Below are positions 7,098 through 16,169 of a stretch of 38,221 nt of DNA, one piece after another (positions within the stretch are counted from its first letter, which is position 1; each line of letters begins with the position of its first letter). This DNA comes from Clostridiales bacterium (GTDB lineage Bacteria > Bacillota > Clostridia > Caldicoprobacterales > UBA3941), in contig JAAYSJ010000049.1 in NCBI GenBank assembly GCA_012518395.1, forward strand, positions 1 to 38,221, in the 5' to 3' direction. The position numbers were made by a program, and so were the translations under genes. The notes below the pieces were generated by a model, which saw only the letters and a program-made list of their open reading frames with translations, was not told the origin of the DNA and made no database searches.

Positions 7098-10000
7098 TTA
7101 TACCCTCTCTACCTTAATACCGGTTTCATGATCGTTCAGATCAAACCTTTCCATAGTGGAATCCGTCAACTTTTCGATACTTAGTGCCAAGGTCTCTGTT
7201 TTTATATAATCCTCGTAGAGCCCGACGGCCTCGGTTATCTCTTCATCTCCATCAAAGTAAATATGGATATTATCCATTACCTCATAGTCGTTGTTCTTTC
7301 TCATCTGCTGAACTTTGGAGATGAATTCCCTGGCATAGCCCTCGTCCTTAAGCTCCTGAGTCAGGCTTGTATCCAATATCACGAAAAGGTTGTTTTCCAT
7401 TACTACATTAAAGCCTTCTTTTGCAGCGATAGTTATCAAAACATTTTCGCTATTTATTTCAAAAGGTTCACCTTCAAGGTCAACAGTATGGCTTCCACCC
7501 TCGTCCAGCTTGGGCGCCACCGCAGAAGCATCCAACTGGGATAGGCTCTTTTGAAAAGCCCTTAGTTTTGGACCCAATACCGGGCCTAAAACCTTGAAAT
7601 TTGGTTTTATGGTAAAGTTCATATATTGATTTAAGTCTTGAGCAAATACTACTTCTTTAATATTTAATTCTTCCTTAACTAAAGGCACCAAATCGTGGAT
7701 CAAGTCCTTAAACTTCCCGTCTATAAAGATTTCTTTTAGGGGCTGGCGCACCTTTATCCGGGCAGATTCTCTGGCAGCACGACCTAAGGTGACCAGGCTT
7801 CTTACAAGATCCATACGTTTTTCCACACGTTGGTCTATAAGCTCCATATCAACCTTTGGATAATCGCTAAGATGAACGGACAATTCGCCAGTCAAGTTGG
7901 TATAGATCTCTTCGGACATAAAGGGGGCAAAAGGAGCGATCATCTGGGAAAGACCTACCAATACTTCGTAGGTGGTGCTATACACCGCCTTCTTATCCTC
8001 AGATAATTCACTGCCCCAGAACCTTCTTCTGGAACGACGGATATACCAGTTGGACAAATCCTCACTTACAAATTCCTGGATCGCTCTGGTAGCCCTAGTG
8101 AGGTCATAGGCATCCATTTCCTTTTCAACAGTCTTTTTAAGATTATTATACTTGGATAATATCCATCTATCGATTTCTGCTCTATCCTTGTAGTCTACAA
8201 AGTAGTTTCTGGGATCCAAGCCATCGGTATTAGCGTAAAGGGTAAAGAAATTATATACGTTCTTCATAGTTACAAAGAACTTACTTAAAACCTCCCTAAG
8301 CCCATCCACGTCAAAACGGGTAGGCGCCCATACAGGGGATACGAATAAGAGATACCAGCGCAGGGCATCTGCCCCGTATTGGTCAAACAGTTCAAAAGGA
8401 TTCACAGTATTGCCCCTGGACTTGGACATCTTCTTGCCTTCCCTGTCAAGGACCAGATCGTTTACCAATACCCTCTTGTAGGGGGATACCCCTTTTACAA
8501 AGGTGGATATAGCGATTAAGGAATAAAACCATCCTCTTGTTTGGTCTATCCCTTCACAAATAAAGTCTGCTGGGAAAAGTTCTTCAAAGTTATCGCTATT
8601 CTCAAATGGATAGTGATGCTGGGCAAAAGGCATGGAGCCACTGTCAAACCAACAATCGATTACGTCCTCCACTCTTGTCATAACGCCACCGCATTTTGGG
8701 CATTTTATATGAACGTCGTCAACGTAGGGCCTGTGAAGCTCTATACTTTCATCTATTTTCTCTATGGCCTTATCTACCAATTCCTTTCGGGAACCGATAC
8801 TCTCATCATGGCCACAATCACATCTCCAGATATTTAAGGGTGTACCCCAATATCTGCTTCGGGAAATTGCCCAATCATTTAGGTTCTCCAGCCAGTTTCC
8901 AAATCTTTTTTCCCCTACATAGTCGGGATACCATTCCACATTATTATTGTTTTCTATTAGCTTATCCTTCAGCCTGGTCATTTCAATATACCAGCTGGGC
9001 TTTGCATAGTATAGAAGCGGAGTCTGGCATCTCCAGCAATGAGGATAATTGTGCTCCATCCTCTGCTTTCTGAAAAGCTTTCCTTCCTCAGCCAGCCATC
9101 TGATGATAACAGGATCCGCATCCATTACAAACATACCCTTCCAGGGGGTATCCAGATATTTTCCATCCTCATCTACAGGCTGAAGCACCGGGAGATTATA
9201 CGCTACTCCGGTATTGTAGTCGTCCTCACCAAAGGCAGGGGCGGTGTGGACTATCCCTGTGCCGTCCTCAACAGTTACGTAATCGGCCAGGGTTACCATA
9301 AAGGCTTTCTTACCTTCGGGTACATCTATAAAGGGCATAAGCTGCTCATATTCCATATATTCTAAGTCCTTGCCCTGTATTTCTTCTATAACTTCGTAAT
9401 CATCCCCTACAACCTGATTTGCCAGATGCTTTTCTACATAATAGACTGTTCCTTCATGCCTTATTTTCAGGTAGGTTTCATTGGGGTTTACAGTCAACGC
9501 TGCATTTGATGCCAAAGTCCAGGGGGTGGTGGTCCAAACTAAAAAGTATTCTTCTACACCTTTTCTTTTGAACTTTACATAGACCGTATCGTTTTTTATC
9601 TCCTTATACCCTTGGGCCACCTCGTGGGAAGCTAAACCCGTACCACAGCGGGAACAATAGGGCAGGATCTTATGTCCTTCGTATATATATCCTTCTTTGA
9701 AGAACTTGTCCAATATCCACCATTCGGTCTCTATATAATCATTATCAAGGGTGATATAGGGGTTATCAAGGTCAATCTCATAGCCCATTCTTTCAGTCAT
9801 CTCACGCCATTGACCCTCATAAGTGAACACAGAATGTCGGCATTTTTCGTTGAATTTTCCTATACCATATTCCTCAATTTCATGCTTACTCCCAAGACCC
9901 AGTTGTTTTTCTACCTCTATCTCTACCGGCAGACCATGGGTGTCCCATCCGGCTTTTCTCTTCACCTGATACCCTGTCATAGTCTTGTACCTGCATACGG

Positions 10001-10202
10001 TATCCTTTATCGTTCTGGAGATGACATGATGTATCCCTGGACTGCCGTTGGCCGTGGGCGGGCCTTCGTAGAAGATAAAGGATTTCTCCCCATCACGATT
10101 ATCTATGCTCTTTTTCAGGATATCAATCTCTTTCCAACCTTCAGCAATTCTTTTCTCATTATCACTGATAGAAAGATCGGATAGGGGCTTAAATATTTCC
10201 AT
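7098..10202 (-). CDS. ileS: Isoleucyl-tRNA synthetase, type 2 with altered GIHH signature
   Basis: The 1034-residue enzyme charges tRNA-Ile. Class I motifs are clear: the HIGH region reads GSPGIHHV, with G56-I57-H58-H59 in place of HxGH; KMSKS is at 591-595. The CP1 editing domain carries the threonine-rich LVWTTTPWTLASN (about 221-233) and GTGIVHTAPAFGEDDY (about 314-329). Zinc-type cysteine pairs occur at CSRCG (183-187), CWRC (389-392), CDCG (461-464) and CPKCG (501-505). The C-terminal anticodon-binding and DUF5915-like domains follow. GxHH variants of IleRS2 have been reported to be hyper-resistant to mupirocin. AAAGGAAA precedes the ATG at 10202. A tRNA-Ile responsive T-box leader and its own promoter lie upstream, and a strong terminator lies downstream. 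Confidence 0.95.
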   Translation of the reverse strand: MEIFKPLSDLSISDNEKRIAEGWKEIDILKKSIDNRDGEKSFIFYEGPPTANGSPGIHHVISRTIKDTVCRYKTMTGYQVKRKAGWDTHGLPVEIEVEKQLGLGSKHEIEEYGIGKFNEKCRHSVFTYEGQWREMTERMGYEIDLDNPYITLDNDYIETEWWILDKFFKEGYIYEGHKILPYCSRCGTGLASHEVAQGYKEIKNDTVYVKFKRKGVEEYFLVWTTTPWTLASNAALTVNPNETYLKIRHEGTVYYVEKHLANQVVGDDYEVIEEIQGKDLEYMEYEQLMPFIDVPEGKKAFMVTLADYVTVEDGTGIVHTAPAFGEDDYNTGVAYNLPVLQPVDEDGKYLDTPWKGMFVMDADPVIIRWLAEEGKLFRKQRMEHNYPHCWRCQTPLLYYAKPSWYIEMTRLKDKLIENNNNVEWYPDYVGEKRFGNWLENLNDWAISRSRYWGTPLNIWRCDCGHDESIGSRKELVDKAIEKIDESIELHRPYVDDVHIKCPKCGGVMTRVEDVIDCWFDSGSMPFAQHHYPFENSDNFEELFPADFICEGIDQTRGWFYSLIAISTFVKGVSPYKRVLVNDLVLDREGKKMSKSRGNTVNPFELFDQYGADALRWYLLFVSPVWAPTRFDVDGLREVLSKFFVTMKNVYNFFTLYANTDGLDPRNYFVDYKDRAEIDRWILSKYNNLKKTVEKEMDAYDLTRATRAIQEFVSEDLSNWYIRRSRRRFWGSELSEDKKAVYSTTYEVLVGLSQMIAPFAPFMSEEIYTNLTGELSVHLSDYPKVDMELIDQRVEKRMDLVRSLVTLGRAARESARIKVRQPLKEIFIDGKFKDLIHDLVPLVKEELNIKEVVFAQDLNQYMNFTIKPNFKVLGPVLGPKLRAFQKSLSQLDASAVAPKLDEGGSHTVDLEGEPFEINSENVLITIAAKEGFNVVMENNLFVILDTSLTQELKDEGYAREFISKVQQMRKNNDYEVMDNIHIYFDGDEEITEAVGLYEDYIKTETLALSIEKLTDSTMERFDLNDHETGIKVERV

Positions 10203-10321
10203 TCTAAAATTTCCTTTCTAAATAACATTTTTGATCTATATCAATTTCGTTTCTGCTACAAGAACTATTTTTAAAAATATAAACTATACACTGATAATTC
10301 TTTCAGTACAATCCTGTATAA

Positions 10322-10598
10322 TAAAAAATCCCCGAGTTAAACTCAGGGACGACTTTGCCGTGTTACCACCCAGCTTACAGGCGAAAAACACCTGTCGCTC
10401 ATTTTTAGTTTAACGCATCTATGCGTGATATCTTAATTGCACTTTTTGACAGGGCTTTCGGATATCCGGCTCCCGGGTGATATTCATCAGGGAATCTGGG
10501 GCAATCTTTCACCAAACCACTGCCTCTCTAAATCCAAATAACCCAAATTACTGTCCCGTTCATAGCTTTTGATAATATATTGTCATAAATTCATACCA
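10322..10598 (-). promoter_or_regulatory. T-box riboswitch (tRNA-Ile responsive) controlling ileS
   Basis: On the minus strand the leader shows the Stem I AG-bulge AGAGAGGCAG, the specifier region GATGAATATCACCC with an ATC isoleucine codon, and the T-box itself, CTGGGTGGTAACACGG (about 10357-10373). The terminator arm follows: CCTGAGTTTAACTCGGGG and then a T run (10323-10349). Uncharged tRNA-Ile would pair with the specifier and the T-box bulge to form the antiterminator and let transcription reach ileS, which starts about 120 bases after the terminator. Confidence 0.93.
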
Positions 10599-10604
10599 TG
10601 TCCC

Positions 10605-10634
10605 ATAATACTGCAAAAACCATGATTTTGTCAA
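10605..10634 (-). promoter_or_regulatory. Promoter of the ileS T-box transcript
   Basis: On the minus strand TTGACA (10634-10629) is followed after 18 bases by TATTAT (10610-10605). It lies directly after the asnS stop codon (10656), so ileS has its own promoter. I saw no clear terminator between asnS and this promoter, so some read-through is possible. Confidence 0.75.
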
Positions 10635-10655
10635 GGGAAAATATAGCCTGTTCTT

Positions 10656-12047
10656 TTAGAATTCTGCAGATCTGACAGTCCTGGGGAAAGGAATAACATC
10701 ACGAATATTTGACATTCCTGTTATATACATGATAGCTCGCTCAAAGCCTAAACCATAACCGGCATGCTTTGTGCCACCATATTTTCTGAGTTCTAAATAC
10801 CACCAATATTCTTCTTTTTCTATGCCCATTTCTTCCATGCGCTGTTCCAAAATCTCTAAACGGTCTTCCCTCTGGCTCCCGCCTATAATCTCACCTACCC
10901 CGGGCACTAAAAGATCCATGGCGGCAACGGTCTTGCCATCATCGTTAAGCTTCATATAAAAAGCTTTTATATCCTTGGGATAATTGATTACAAATACGGG
11001 CTTTTTAAATACCACTTCCGAGAGGTATCTCTCATGCTCTGTCTTAAGATCCAATCCCCACTCTACAGGATAAGAAAACTCTTTGCCTGATTCTTTTAAT
11101 ATATCAATAGCATCTGTATAAGTAACGCGGCCAAATTTTGAATTTATTATAGTATTTAGCCTGTCCATAAGCCCCTTATCCACAAATTTATTGAAGAATT
11201 CCATTTCCTCAGGGGCATTTTCCAGGACATAGGAAATAATATATTTCAACATTTCTTCTGCCAAAACCATATTATCTTCAAGGTCTGCAAAGGCAATCTC
11301 CGGCTCTATCATCCAAAATTCTGCGGCATGGCGTGCCGTATTGGAATTTTCCGCCCTAAAGGTAGGCCCAAAAGTGTAGATGTTTCGAAAAGCGTGAGCA
11401 TAGGCTTCACCTTCCAGCTGCCCGCTTACTGTCAAAGAGACTTCCTTACCGAAGAAGTCCCGGGAATGATCCACCTTCCCTGATTCGTCCAGTGTCAGAT
11501 TATCTAAGTCAAAAGTAGTGAGCTTGAACATCTCCCCAGCACCCTCAGCATCGCTACCAGTTATTATAGGGGTATGAACATAGACGAAACCCCTGTCATT
11601 AAAGAATTTGTGTATGGCATAGGACGCCAAGGAACGCACCCGAAACACTGCAGAGAAGATATTGCTTCTAGGCCTTAGGTGTGCAATCTCCCTTAAGAAT
11701 TCCATAGAATGCCTCTTTTTTTGCAGGGGGTATTCGGGGGTTGAACCTCCTTCAAGTTCCACCTGGGAAGCCTTCACTTCAAAGGGCTGTTTCGCCCCGG
11801 GAGTTAGAACAAGTTCCCCCTCAACCCTAATAGCGGAACCCACATTATACCCGGATATTTCTTTAAAATTATCTAGATTCCCTTCGTAAACTATTTGAAT
11901 ATTCTTGAAGAAACTGCCATCATTCAATTCAATAAATCCGAAATTCTTCGATGCCCTAACAGTCCTCACCCAACCTGTAAGGGTCACAACCTGTCCACCG
12001 AATTTTTCGGAATCTCTATAAATTTCCTTTACCAATACCTTCGTCAT
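10656..12047 (-). CDS. asnS: Asparaginyl-tRNA synthetase
   Basis: The 463-residue class IIb synthetase starts at the ATG at 12047, preceded by GGGAGGAAAC; the open frame extends 28 codons further upstream but without a start signal of this quality. An N-terminal OB anticodon-binding domain ([21 protein letters not shown]) is followed by motif 2 ([21 protein letters not shown]) and motif 3 ([28 protein letters not shown]). [11 protein letters not shown] is characteristic of AsnRS rather than AspRS. The presence of both asnS and asnA suggests direct Asn-tRNA formation rather than the amidotransferase route. A promoter TTGCTA/TATAAT lies 65-94 bases upstream. Confidence 0.95.
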   Translation of the reverse strand: MTKVLVKEIYRDSEKFGGQVVTLTGWVRTVRASKNFGFIELNDGSFFKNIQIVYEGNLDNFKEISGYNVGSAIRVEGELVLTPGAKQPFEVKASQVELEGGSTPEYPLQKKRHSMEFLREIAHLRPRSNIFSAVFRVRSLASYAIHKFFNDRGFVYVHTPIITGSDAEGAGEMFKLTTFDLDNLTLDESGKVDHSRDFFGKEVSLTVSGQLEGEAYAHAFRNIYTFGPTFRAENSNTARHAAEFWMIEPEIAFADLEDNMVLAEEMLKYIISYVLENAPEEMEFFNKFVDKGLMDRLNTIINSKFGRVTYTDAIDILKESGKEFSYPVEWGLDLKTEHERYLSEVVFKKPVFVINYPKDIKAFYMKLNDDGKTVAAMDLLVPGVGEIIGGSQREDRLEILEQRMEEMGIEKEEYWWYLELRKYGGTKHAGYGLGFERAIMYITGMSNIRDVIPFPRTVRSAEF

Positions 12048-12111
12048 TATGTTTCCTCCCTGTATGTAGGGGCCATTTCCAATAGGATCTAAACCCCGTC
12101 CTCTCCATCCA

Positions 12112-12141
12112 ATTATATATCTTTTCCTCATATATTAGCAA
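12112..12141 (-). promoter_or_regulatory. Promoter of asnS
   Basis: On the minus strand TTGCTA (12141-12136) and a perfect TATAAT (12117-12112) are 18 bases apart. The transcript would have a leader of about 60 bases, in which I see no T-box. Confidence 0.6.
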
Positions 12142-12157
12142 AAACCCGCCCTTTTGT

Positions 12158-13026
12158 CTATTCCATAAAGATGCCATCCAATAGCGGCCTGAAACTAAAG
12201 GTTTGAGAAACCAGTTCGCAACCGTTCAAAAAGGTATACTCTGTCTTGCCATCCCCGGCAATTATGGAACCATCCTCATTTCTCAGCTCCTGCATCAATA
12301 CCAGGTTGTATGCGGCGCTGTCCTCAAAACAACTAAACACCGCTCCTGTAAGCCCCCCGGAAGAATAGGTGTAGTCTAAAAACCTTTCTTCAAAGCCAAT
12401 ATCATCATTGGTCAATGCGTACACCATCTGGTCTGTGGGCTTGCAATGGGCATCAAAATCCGCCTCCCCGGAAAAAAACCCCTTCAAAATTAGGTTGTGC
12501 GAATCCCATCGTCGTCGTCTTCACTTATTCCTGCGGTCGCTATCCATTGAACATCGCCTGTATGCTTGTTTTTACATAGCTTAACACCCATATGCTTACT
12601 GACCTGTTCTTCGTAATTGGTGCCAAAGCCTCCTGATTGGATAACCTCCCCTTCGGAAATAGTATAGATATAGTTACTTCTCATATAGGCAGAACTGCTG
12701 AGGATGAGCTCGGGCACACCATCCGCATTAATGTCCATAAGGCTAATACCAAAGAGAACATTATCGCCTTCGGGTTCGGAGTATTCCAATAAAAATTCTT
12801 TGTAAATTGATTTCCAATCTATCTCTTCGGGAATAGTTGGATTCTGAGCATCGTCGAATATTGCAAGTGCTTCCGGCTCAGGAGCATCATCCTCCCCTTG
12901 AGCTGTTATTGAATCAGCCCCCTCATCTTGATTGGACTTATCAGGTTCATTAGGTCTTGAATTACAAGCTGTTATAAATATAAGGCAGACCAGTAATAAG
13001 GCTATTATTGAATATTTTGACTTCAT
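12158..13026 (-). pseudogene. Secreted lipoprotein with a DxNxDG motif, frameshifted
   Basis: From the ATG at 13026 the protein opens with a signal peptide ending in the lipobox LIFITAC, followed by an acidic, low-complexity linker (about residues 25-70). A folded domain contains LFGISLMDINADGVPELILSSS, a calcium-loop-like DxNxDGxxEL motif seen in many clostridial lipoproteins. The frame ends at 12490 in a run of GAC codons. The next frame continues directly with WDSHNLILKGFFSGEADFDAHC and runs to 12158, so one base was lost or gained in the GAC-rich stretch near 12500-12515. The combined length would be about 290 residues. A ribosome binding site (AGGGGGG) lies somewhat far (12 bases) from the ATG. 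Function unknown; a sequencing error or phase-variable slippage are alternatives to true decay. Confidence 0.6.
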
Positions 13027-13047
13027 CTTTAACGAAACCCCCCTCAC

Positions 13048-13362
13048 ATTAATGCGCCAGTATAATACTGATTTTCCCTTGGGGAAATTTGTTGCTTTGT
13101 GATAAGATCAGAATAGGTAGCCGCGCCTGTATAATACATTTTTTCAGTATATAACGAAGAATGTAACAATATAGACTTTACCATAATATGTATCTGTATA
13201 CAAGCCTTTTTCATTGAGATTTGTCGAGCATCCTTGTTTTTATAATACGACGATTTTTTACTTAACTTTTAATTCCAAACCATGATAGAATCTAAAGTGA
13301 CTTTAACTATCAGGGTGTCACCGCTGAACCGGTGCACTTTGTAAAAAGGGGAGGACTTATCT
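13048..13362. other. Divergent intergenic region between the lipoprotein and the sugar symporter
   Basis: The 315 bases contain two copies of GCGCCwGTATAATAC (13054-13068 and 13123-13137), each including an 11-bp palindrome centred on A (AGTATAATACT at 13059-13069; TGTATAATACA at 13128-13138), and a TTTCCC/GGGAAA hairpin around 13073-13087. The symporter's presumed promoter and a palindrome before its start codon are listed separately. Confidence 0.6.
13262..13291 (+). promoter_or_regulatory. Probable promoter of the symporter gene
   Basis: TTAACT (13262-13267) and TAGAAT (13286-13291) are 18 bases apart. The leader of about 65 bases contains an interrupted palindrome, GTGTCACCG (13315-13323) / CGGTGCAC (13330-13337), that may be an operator or an RNA hairpin. 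Confidence 0.45.
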
Positions 13363-14775
13363 ATGAATACTGAATTACAGATTTATCCTAAGCTGACAAG
13401 ACGGGAGAAATTTTTTTACGGGTTTGGTGATCTCTCCACTGCGCTAGTATGGAACGTCACCATAACTTGGGCTATGTTTTTCTTTACCGATATCTTCCGC
13501 ATTTCGGCTATAGCAGCCGGCACACTAATGCTAATAGCCCGCATCTATGATGCTGTAAATGATCCCATAGCAGGTTTTATAGTCGACCGCACTGATACCA
13601 AATACGGTAAGGCCAGACCCTATTTGTTATGGTTTGCTATCCCCTATGGGCTTGTGGGTAGTTTTCTATTCTATACCCCACATTTGAGTGATTCCGGTAA
13701 GCTAATATACGCTTATGTATTTTATTTTGTATTGATTACAATTTATACCCTTATCAATATTCCCTACAACTCCATGATAGCTCTTATGACCAAGGATCAG
13801 GGGGAGCGCACCCAATTATCAAGGAATAGGCTCCTATTTGCCATGGTAGGATTTATAGTCACCAGCTTTATCCCCGTATTTGCCAATATTCTGGGTAGAG
13901 GCAATTCCGAACTGGAAATACAACGAAGCGGGTTTTTCCGTTCTGCCCTTGTCTTGGGTGTTGTGGCGGCAGCAGGCTTTTTAATTACATTCTTCAATAC
14001 CAAAGAGCATGTGGTTGAAGCGAATAGGGATAGAAAAATTGAGATTAAAAAACATACAATGGGTCAGCAGCTCCGCTCCCTCCTGCAAAACAGACCCTGG
14101 GCAGTTGCCACCCTGATGACCTTTAGTTCCAACCTGCGTACAGCGGTAATGACGGCTGTTGCCGTTTATTATTCGAAATACTATTTAGGACGTCCGGAAA
14201 GCTTTGCCAGCACCATCCTTATTACCACCTTTGCAGGCGCTGCAGTAGGGTTGGTAGTAGGCCCCATGGTGTTAAAAAAATATGGATCCAAAAAATCCGT
14301 TATGGTTTCTTCTATTATCGCCCTTCTTCTCAGTGCGGCAATCCTACCCATAGGCCAGAACACCATGCTACTTCTAATATGCATGTTCTTGATCGGTATT
14401 ACCCAGGGCATCCCCAGCGTAGCCGTATATCCCATGTTTGGGGATGCAGTGGAATATGGGGACTGGAAGACAGGAATACGTACCGAGGGCGTTACCTTCT
14501 CTTCCTTTACTTTCGCCCAAAAGGCTGCATCGGGTTTCGCCAGCTTTCTGGTAGGATTATTGCTTACCCTATTTGGCTATAACAGCGAATTGATAGAACA
14601 ATCAGCAAGAACAGTTAAGGGGATTGTTTCCATGTTTGCCGTGACCCCTATAATTATTAGTGCCATCGTGGTTATAATAGTTTCATTTTATCCCCTGACG
14701 GCAGAGAAATATAATAATATTGTATTGGAGCTTGAAAGGCGCAAACAAAGCAATCCAAATTCCATTACACCATAA
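13363..14775 (+). CDS. GPH-family (MelB/XynP-like) sugar:cation symporter
   Basis: This 470-residue, twelve-helix membrane protein opens with LTRREKFFYGFGDLSTALVWN and has the family hallmark MLIARIYDAVNDPIAGFIVDR around residues 56-76, in which the aspartates bind the coupling cation, followed by the conserved loop TKYGKARPYLLW. It imports glycosides, pentosides or hexuronides with Na+ or H+; the substrate cannot be read from the sequence. GGGGAGG sits ten bases before the ATG. The gene converges on a GH172 enzyme across a shared terminator, which suggests a role in uptake of furanoside-type oligosaccharides, but that is inference from position only. Confidence 0.88.
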   Translation: MNTELQIYPKLTRREKFFYGFGDLSTALVWNVTITWAMFFFTDIFRISAIAAGTLMLIARIYDAVNDPIAGFIVDRTDTKYGKARPYLLWFAIPYGLVGSFLFYTPHLSDSGKLIYAYVFYFVLITIYTLINIPYNSMIALMTKDQGERTQLSRNRLLFAMVGFIVTSFIPVFANILGRGNSELEIQRSGFFRSALVLGVVAAAGFLITFFNTKEHVVEANRDRKIEIKKHTMGQQLRSLLQNRPWAVATLMTFSSNLRTAVMTAVAVYYSKYYLGRPESFASTILITTFAGAAVGLVVGPMVLKKYGSKKSVMVSSIIALLLSAAILPIGQNTMLLLICMFLIGITQGIPSVAVYPMFGDAVEYGDWKTGIRTEGVTFSSFTFAQKAASGFASFLVGLLLTLFGYNSELIEQSARTVKGIVSMFAVTPIIISAIVVIIVSFYPLTAEKYNNIVLELERRKQSNPNSITP

Positions 14776-14867
14776 GGCCAATTTATTATATCTTGGCGTG
14801 TAACAATTAATGCAACAACACGATCAACTAATTGTTTTACCCTGAAATCCACTTGTCTGCTTATGGT

Positions 14868-14903
14868 AAAAGCGGCAAAACAAATAGTTTCGCCGCTTTT
14901 ATT
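14868..14903. terminator. Bidirectional terminator between the symporter and the GH172 gene
   Basis: AAAAGCGGC (14868-14876) pairs with GCCGCTTTT (14892-14900), with an inner AAAC/GTTT extension. A T run follows on each strand, so it can stop both converging transcripts. Confidence 0.85.
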
Positions 14904-14934
14904 ATGGTTTATATTTAACTTTTTGTAGAGTCCT

Positions 14935-16047
14935 TTATTCTTCAAGTCCCATTTCCTTGGCCTTGATATCCCTTTGAGCCTTCATCTTCACCATAGCAGG
15001 CAGATCCCTTTCAATATCCGGCAGGGGAATCCTTTCGGCTACGGGAAGAATCGGATAATGGATGTGGGGTTCTGTCTGGTACCAATAAGCCGTAGAGGAA
15101 TAATCGTCGTATCGGTTATTATTATGTCCATGTTCAATAGTTACCTTTATAGACTTATCAAACATAATTGGATCCAGTATATGATAGCGATAATAGGTAA
15201 TCTTACCGTACCAGTTGGGTCCGCCAGGCAGGATAATACCGTTGTAGGGAGCGTTGTATTCTTCGGTAGGGCAAAAGGCGGTATTAAAATAATCTTCACA
15301 CCCTGTACCGTGAAGCCTTGGAGGCCAAGGTTCATCATCAATAAATATCATATCATCCCCTTCACCGGGCCAGTTATTCTGGTTGGTATAGCGTAAATTG
15401 TGGATATTCATGTTGCAGCCGACATAGTGACCTTTCCCCCTGGCTTCCAAAATCACATAGTTTTCTTCCCCTGTAAGATTCTCCCCTGCGAACTGAAAGT
15501 ATTCCCCGTCCCAATCCGGATCGGCTGCGCTTTCTGTGAGTTCTCTACGCCAGCTGGCGTGAAACCTTAGGGAACTATCTGGCGCTTCGTCATATTCTTC
15601 GTAGTCTACATAAAAATAGAACAACATCTGAAATTCCGATTGGTTCTCCACCTCAATTCGGGCTGCATCACTGTATGGCATAGGAAAATAGCAATTATAG
15701 CCCCGGCCATCCTGTGGGCACATGGTCAATGGAGCTGATACAAAATTTTTGCTGATACCGTGTCCCATCCCAAAGAAATCCCCAATTGGAGCCTCTACCG
15801 AGGGTTCTTCCTCGTTATCCCAATACATACGAAGGACTACCTTTCGTTCCAACATTGCATCTGCGCCGCCAAGGTATGCCGCCATAGTCACCCATATATG
15901 GGTTATGCAGCCTGGAGCATTAACATCGAAAATAACCTTTTTATCTCCAGGATTAAAACCATAAAAATCAAAATTGCCTCCTGTGCGGTCATAGCTGGAT
16001 TCTCTCTTCCTTTTACCTTTTCGTTCACGGTATAAATCCCTAAGCAT
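14935..16047 (-). CDS. DUF2961 / glycoside hydrolase family 172 protein
   Basis: The 370-residue protein matches the DUF2961 pattern: SSYDRTGGNFDFYGFNPGD near the start, APGCITHIWVTM (44-55), PIGDFFGMGHG (88-97), the hallmark LHGTGCEDYFNTAF (245-258) and EEYNAPYNGI (262-271). Family members characterised as GH172 act on alpha-D-fructofuranosides or D-arabinofuranosides; Glu251 in GCEDYF and a Glu at 262/263 fall where the catalytic acids are expected. The jelly-roll fold forms oligomers. There is no signal peptide, so the enzyme is cytoplasmic and would act on sugars after uptake, plausibly by the converging symporter. The 121 bases upstream show no clear promoter. Confidence 0.85.
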   Translation of the reverse strand: MLRDLYRERKGKRKRESSYDRTGGNFDFYGFNPGDKKVIFDVNAPGCITHIWVTMAAYLGGADAMLERKVVLRMYWDNEEEPSVEAPIGDFFGMGHGISKNFVSAPLTMCPQDGRGYNCYFPMPYSDAARIEVENQSEFQMLFYFYVDYEEYDEAPDSSLRFHASWRRELTESAADPDWDGEYFQFAGENLTGEENYVILEARGKGHYVGCNMNIHNLRYTNQNNWPGEGDDMIFIDDEPWPPRLHGTGCEDYFNTAFCPTEEYNAPYNGIILPGGPNWYGKITYYRYHILDPIMFDKSIKVTIEHGHNNNRYDDYSSTAYWYQTEPHIHYPILPVAERIPLPDIERDLPAMVKMKAQRDIKAKEMGLEE

Positions 16048-16169
16048 TTAAGTCACACACCTTTCCCTTATCGTTATTTTTATTATATTACGTAATCAAA
16101 GCACCCATCTTTGTAAACAATTTTATCCCTGTTATCCTCATATGTATACGAATCAATTCCTTGAATAAA

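Noticed and set aside
9672-10184. A 170-codon open frame on the plus strand
   Set aside because: It is antisense to the ileS N-terminal region, whose motifs are unmistakable on the other strand.
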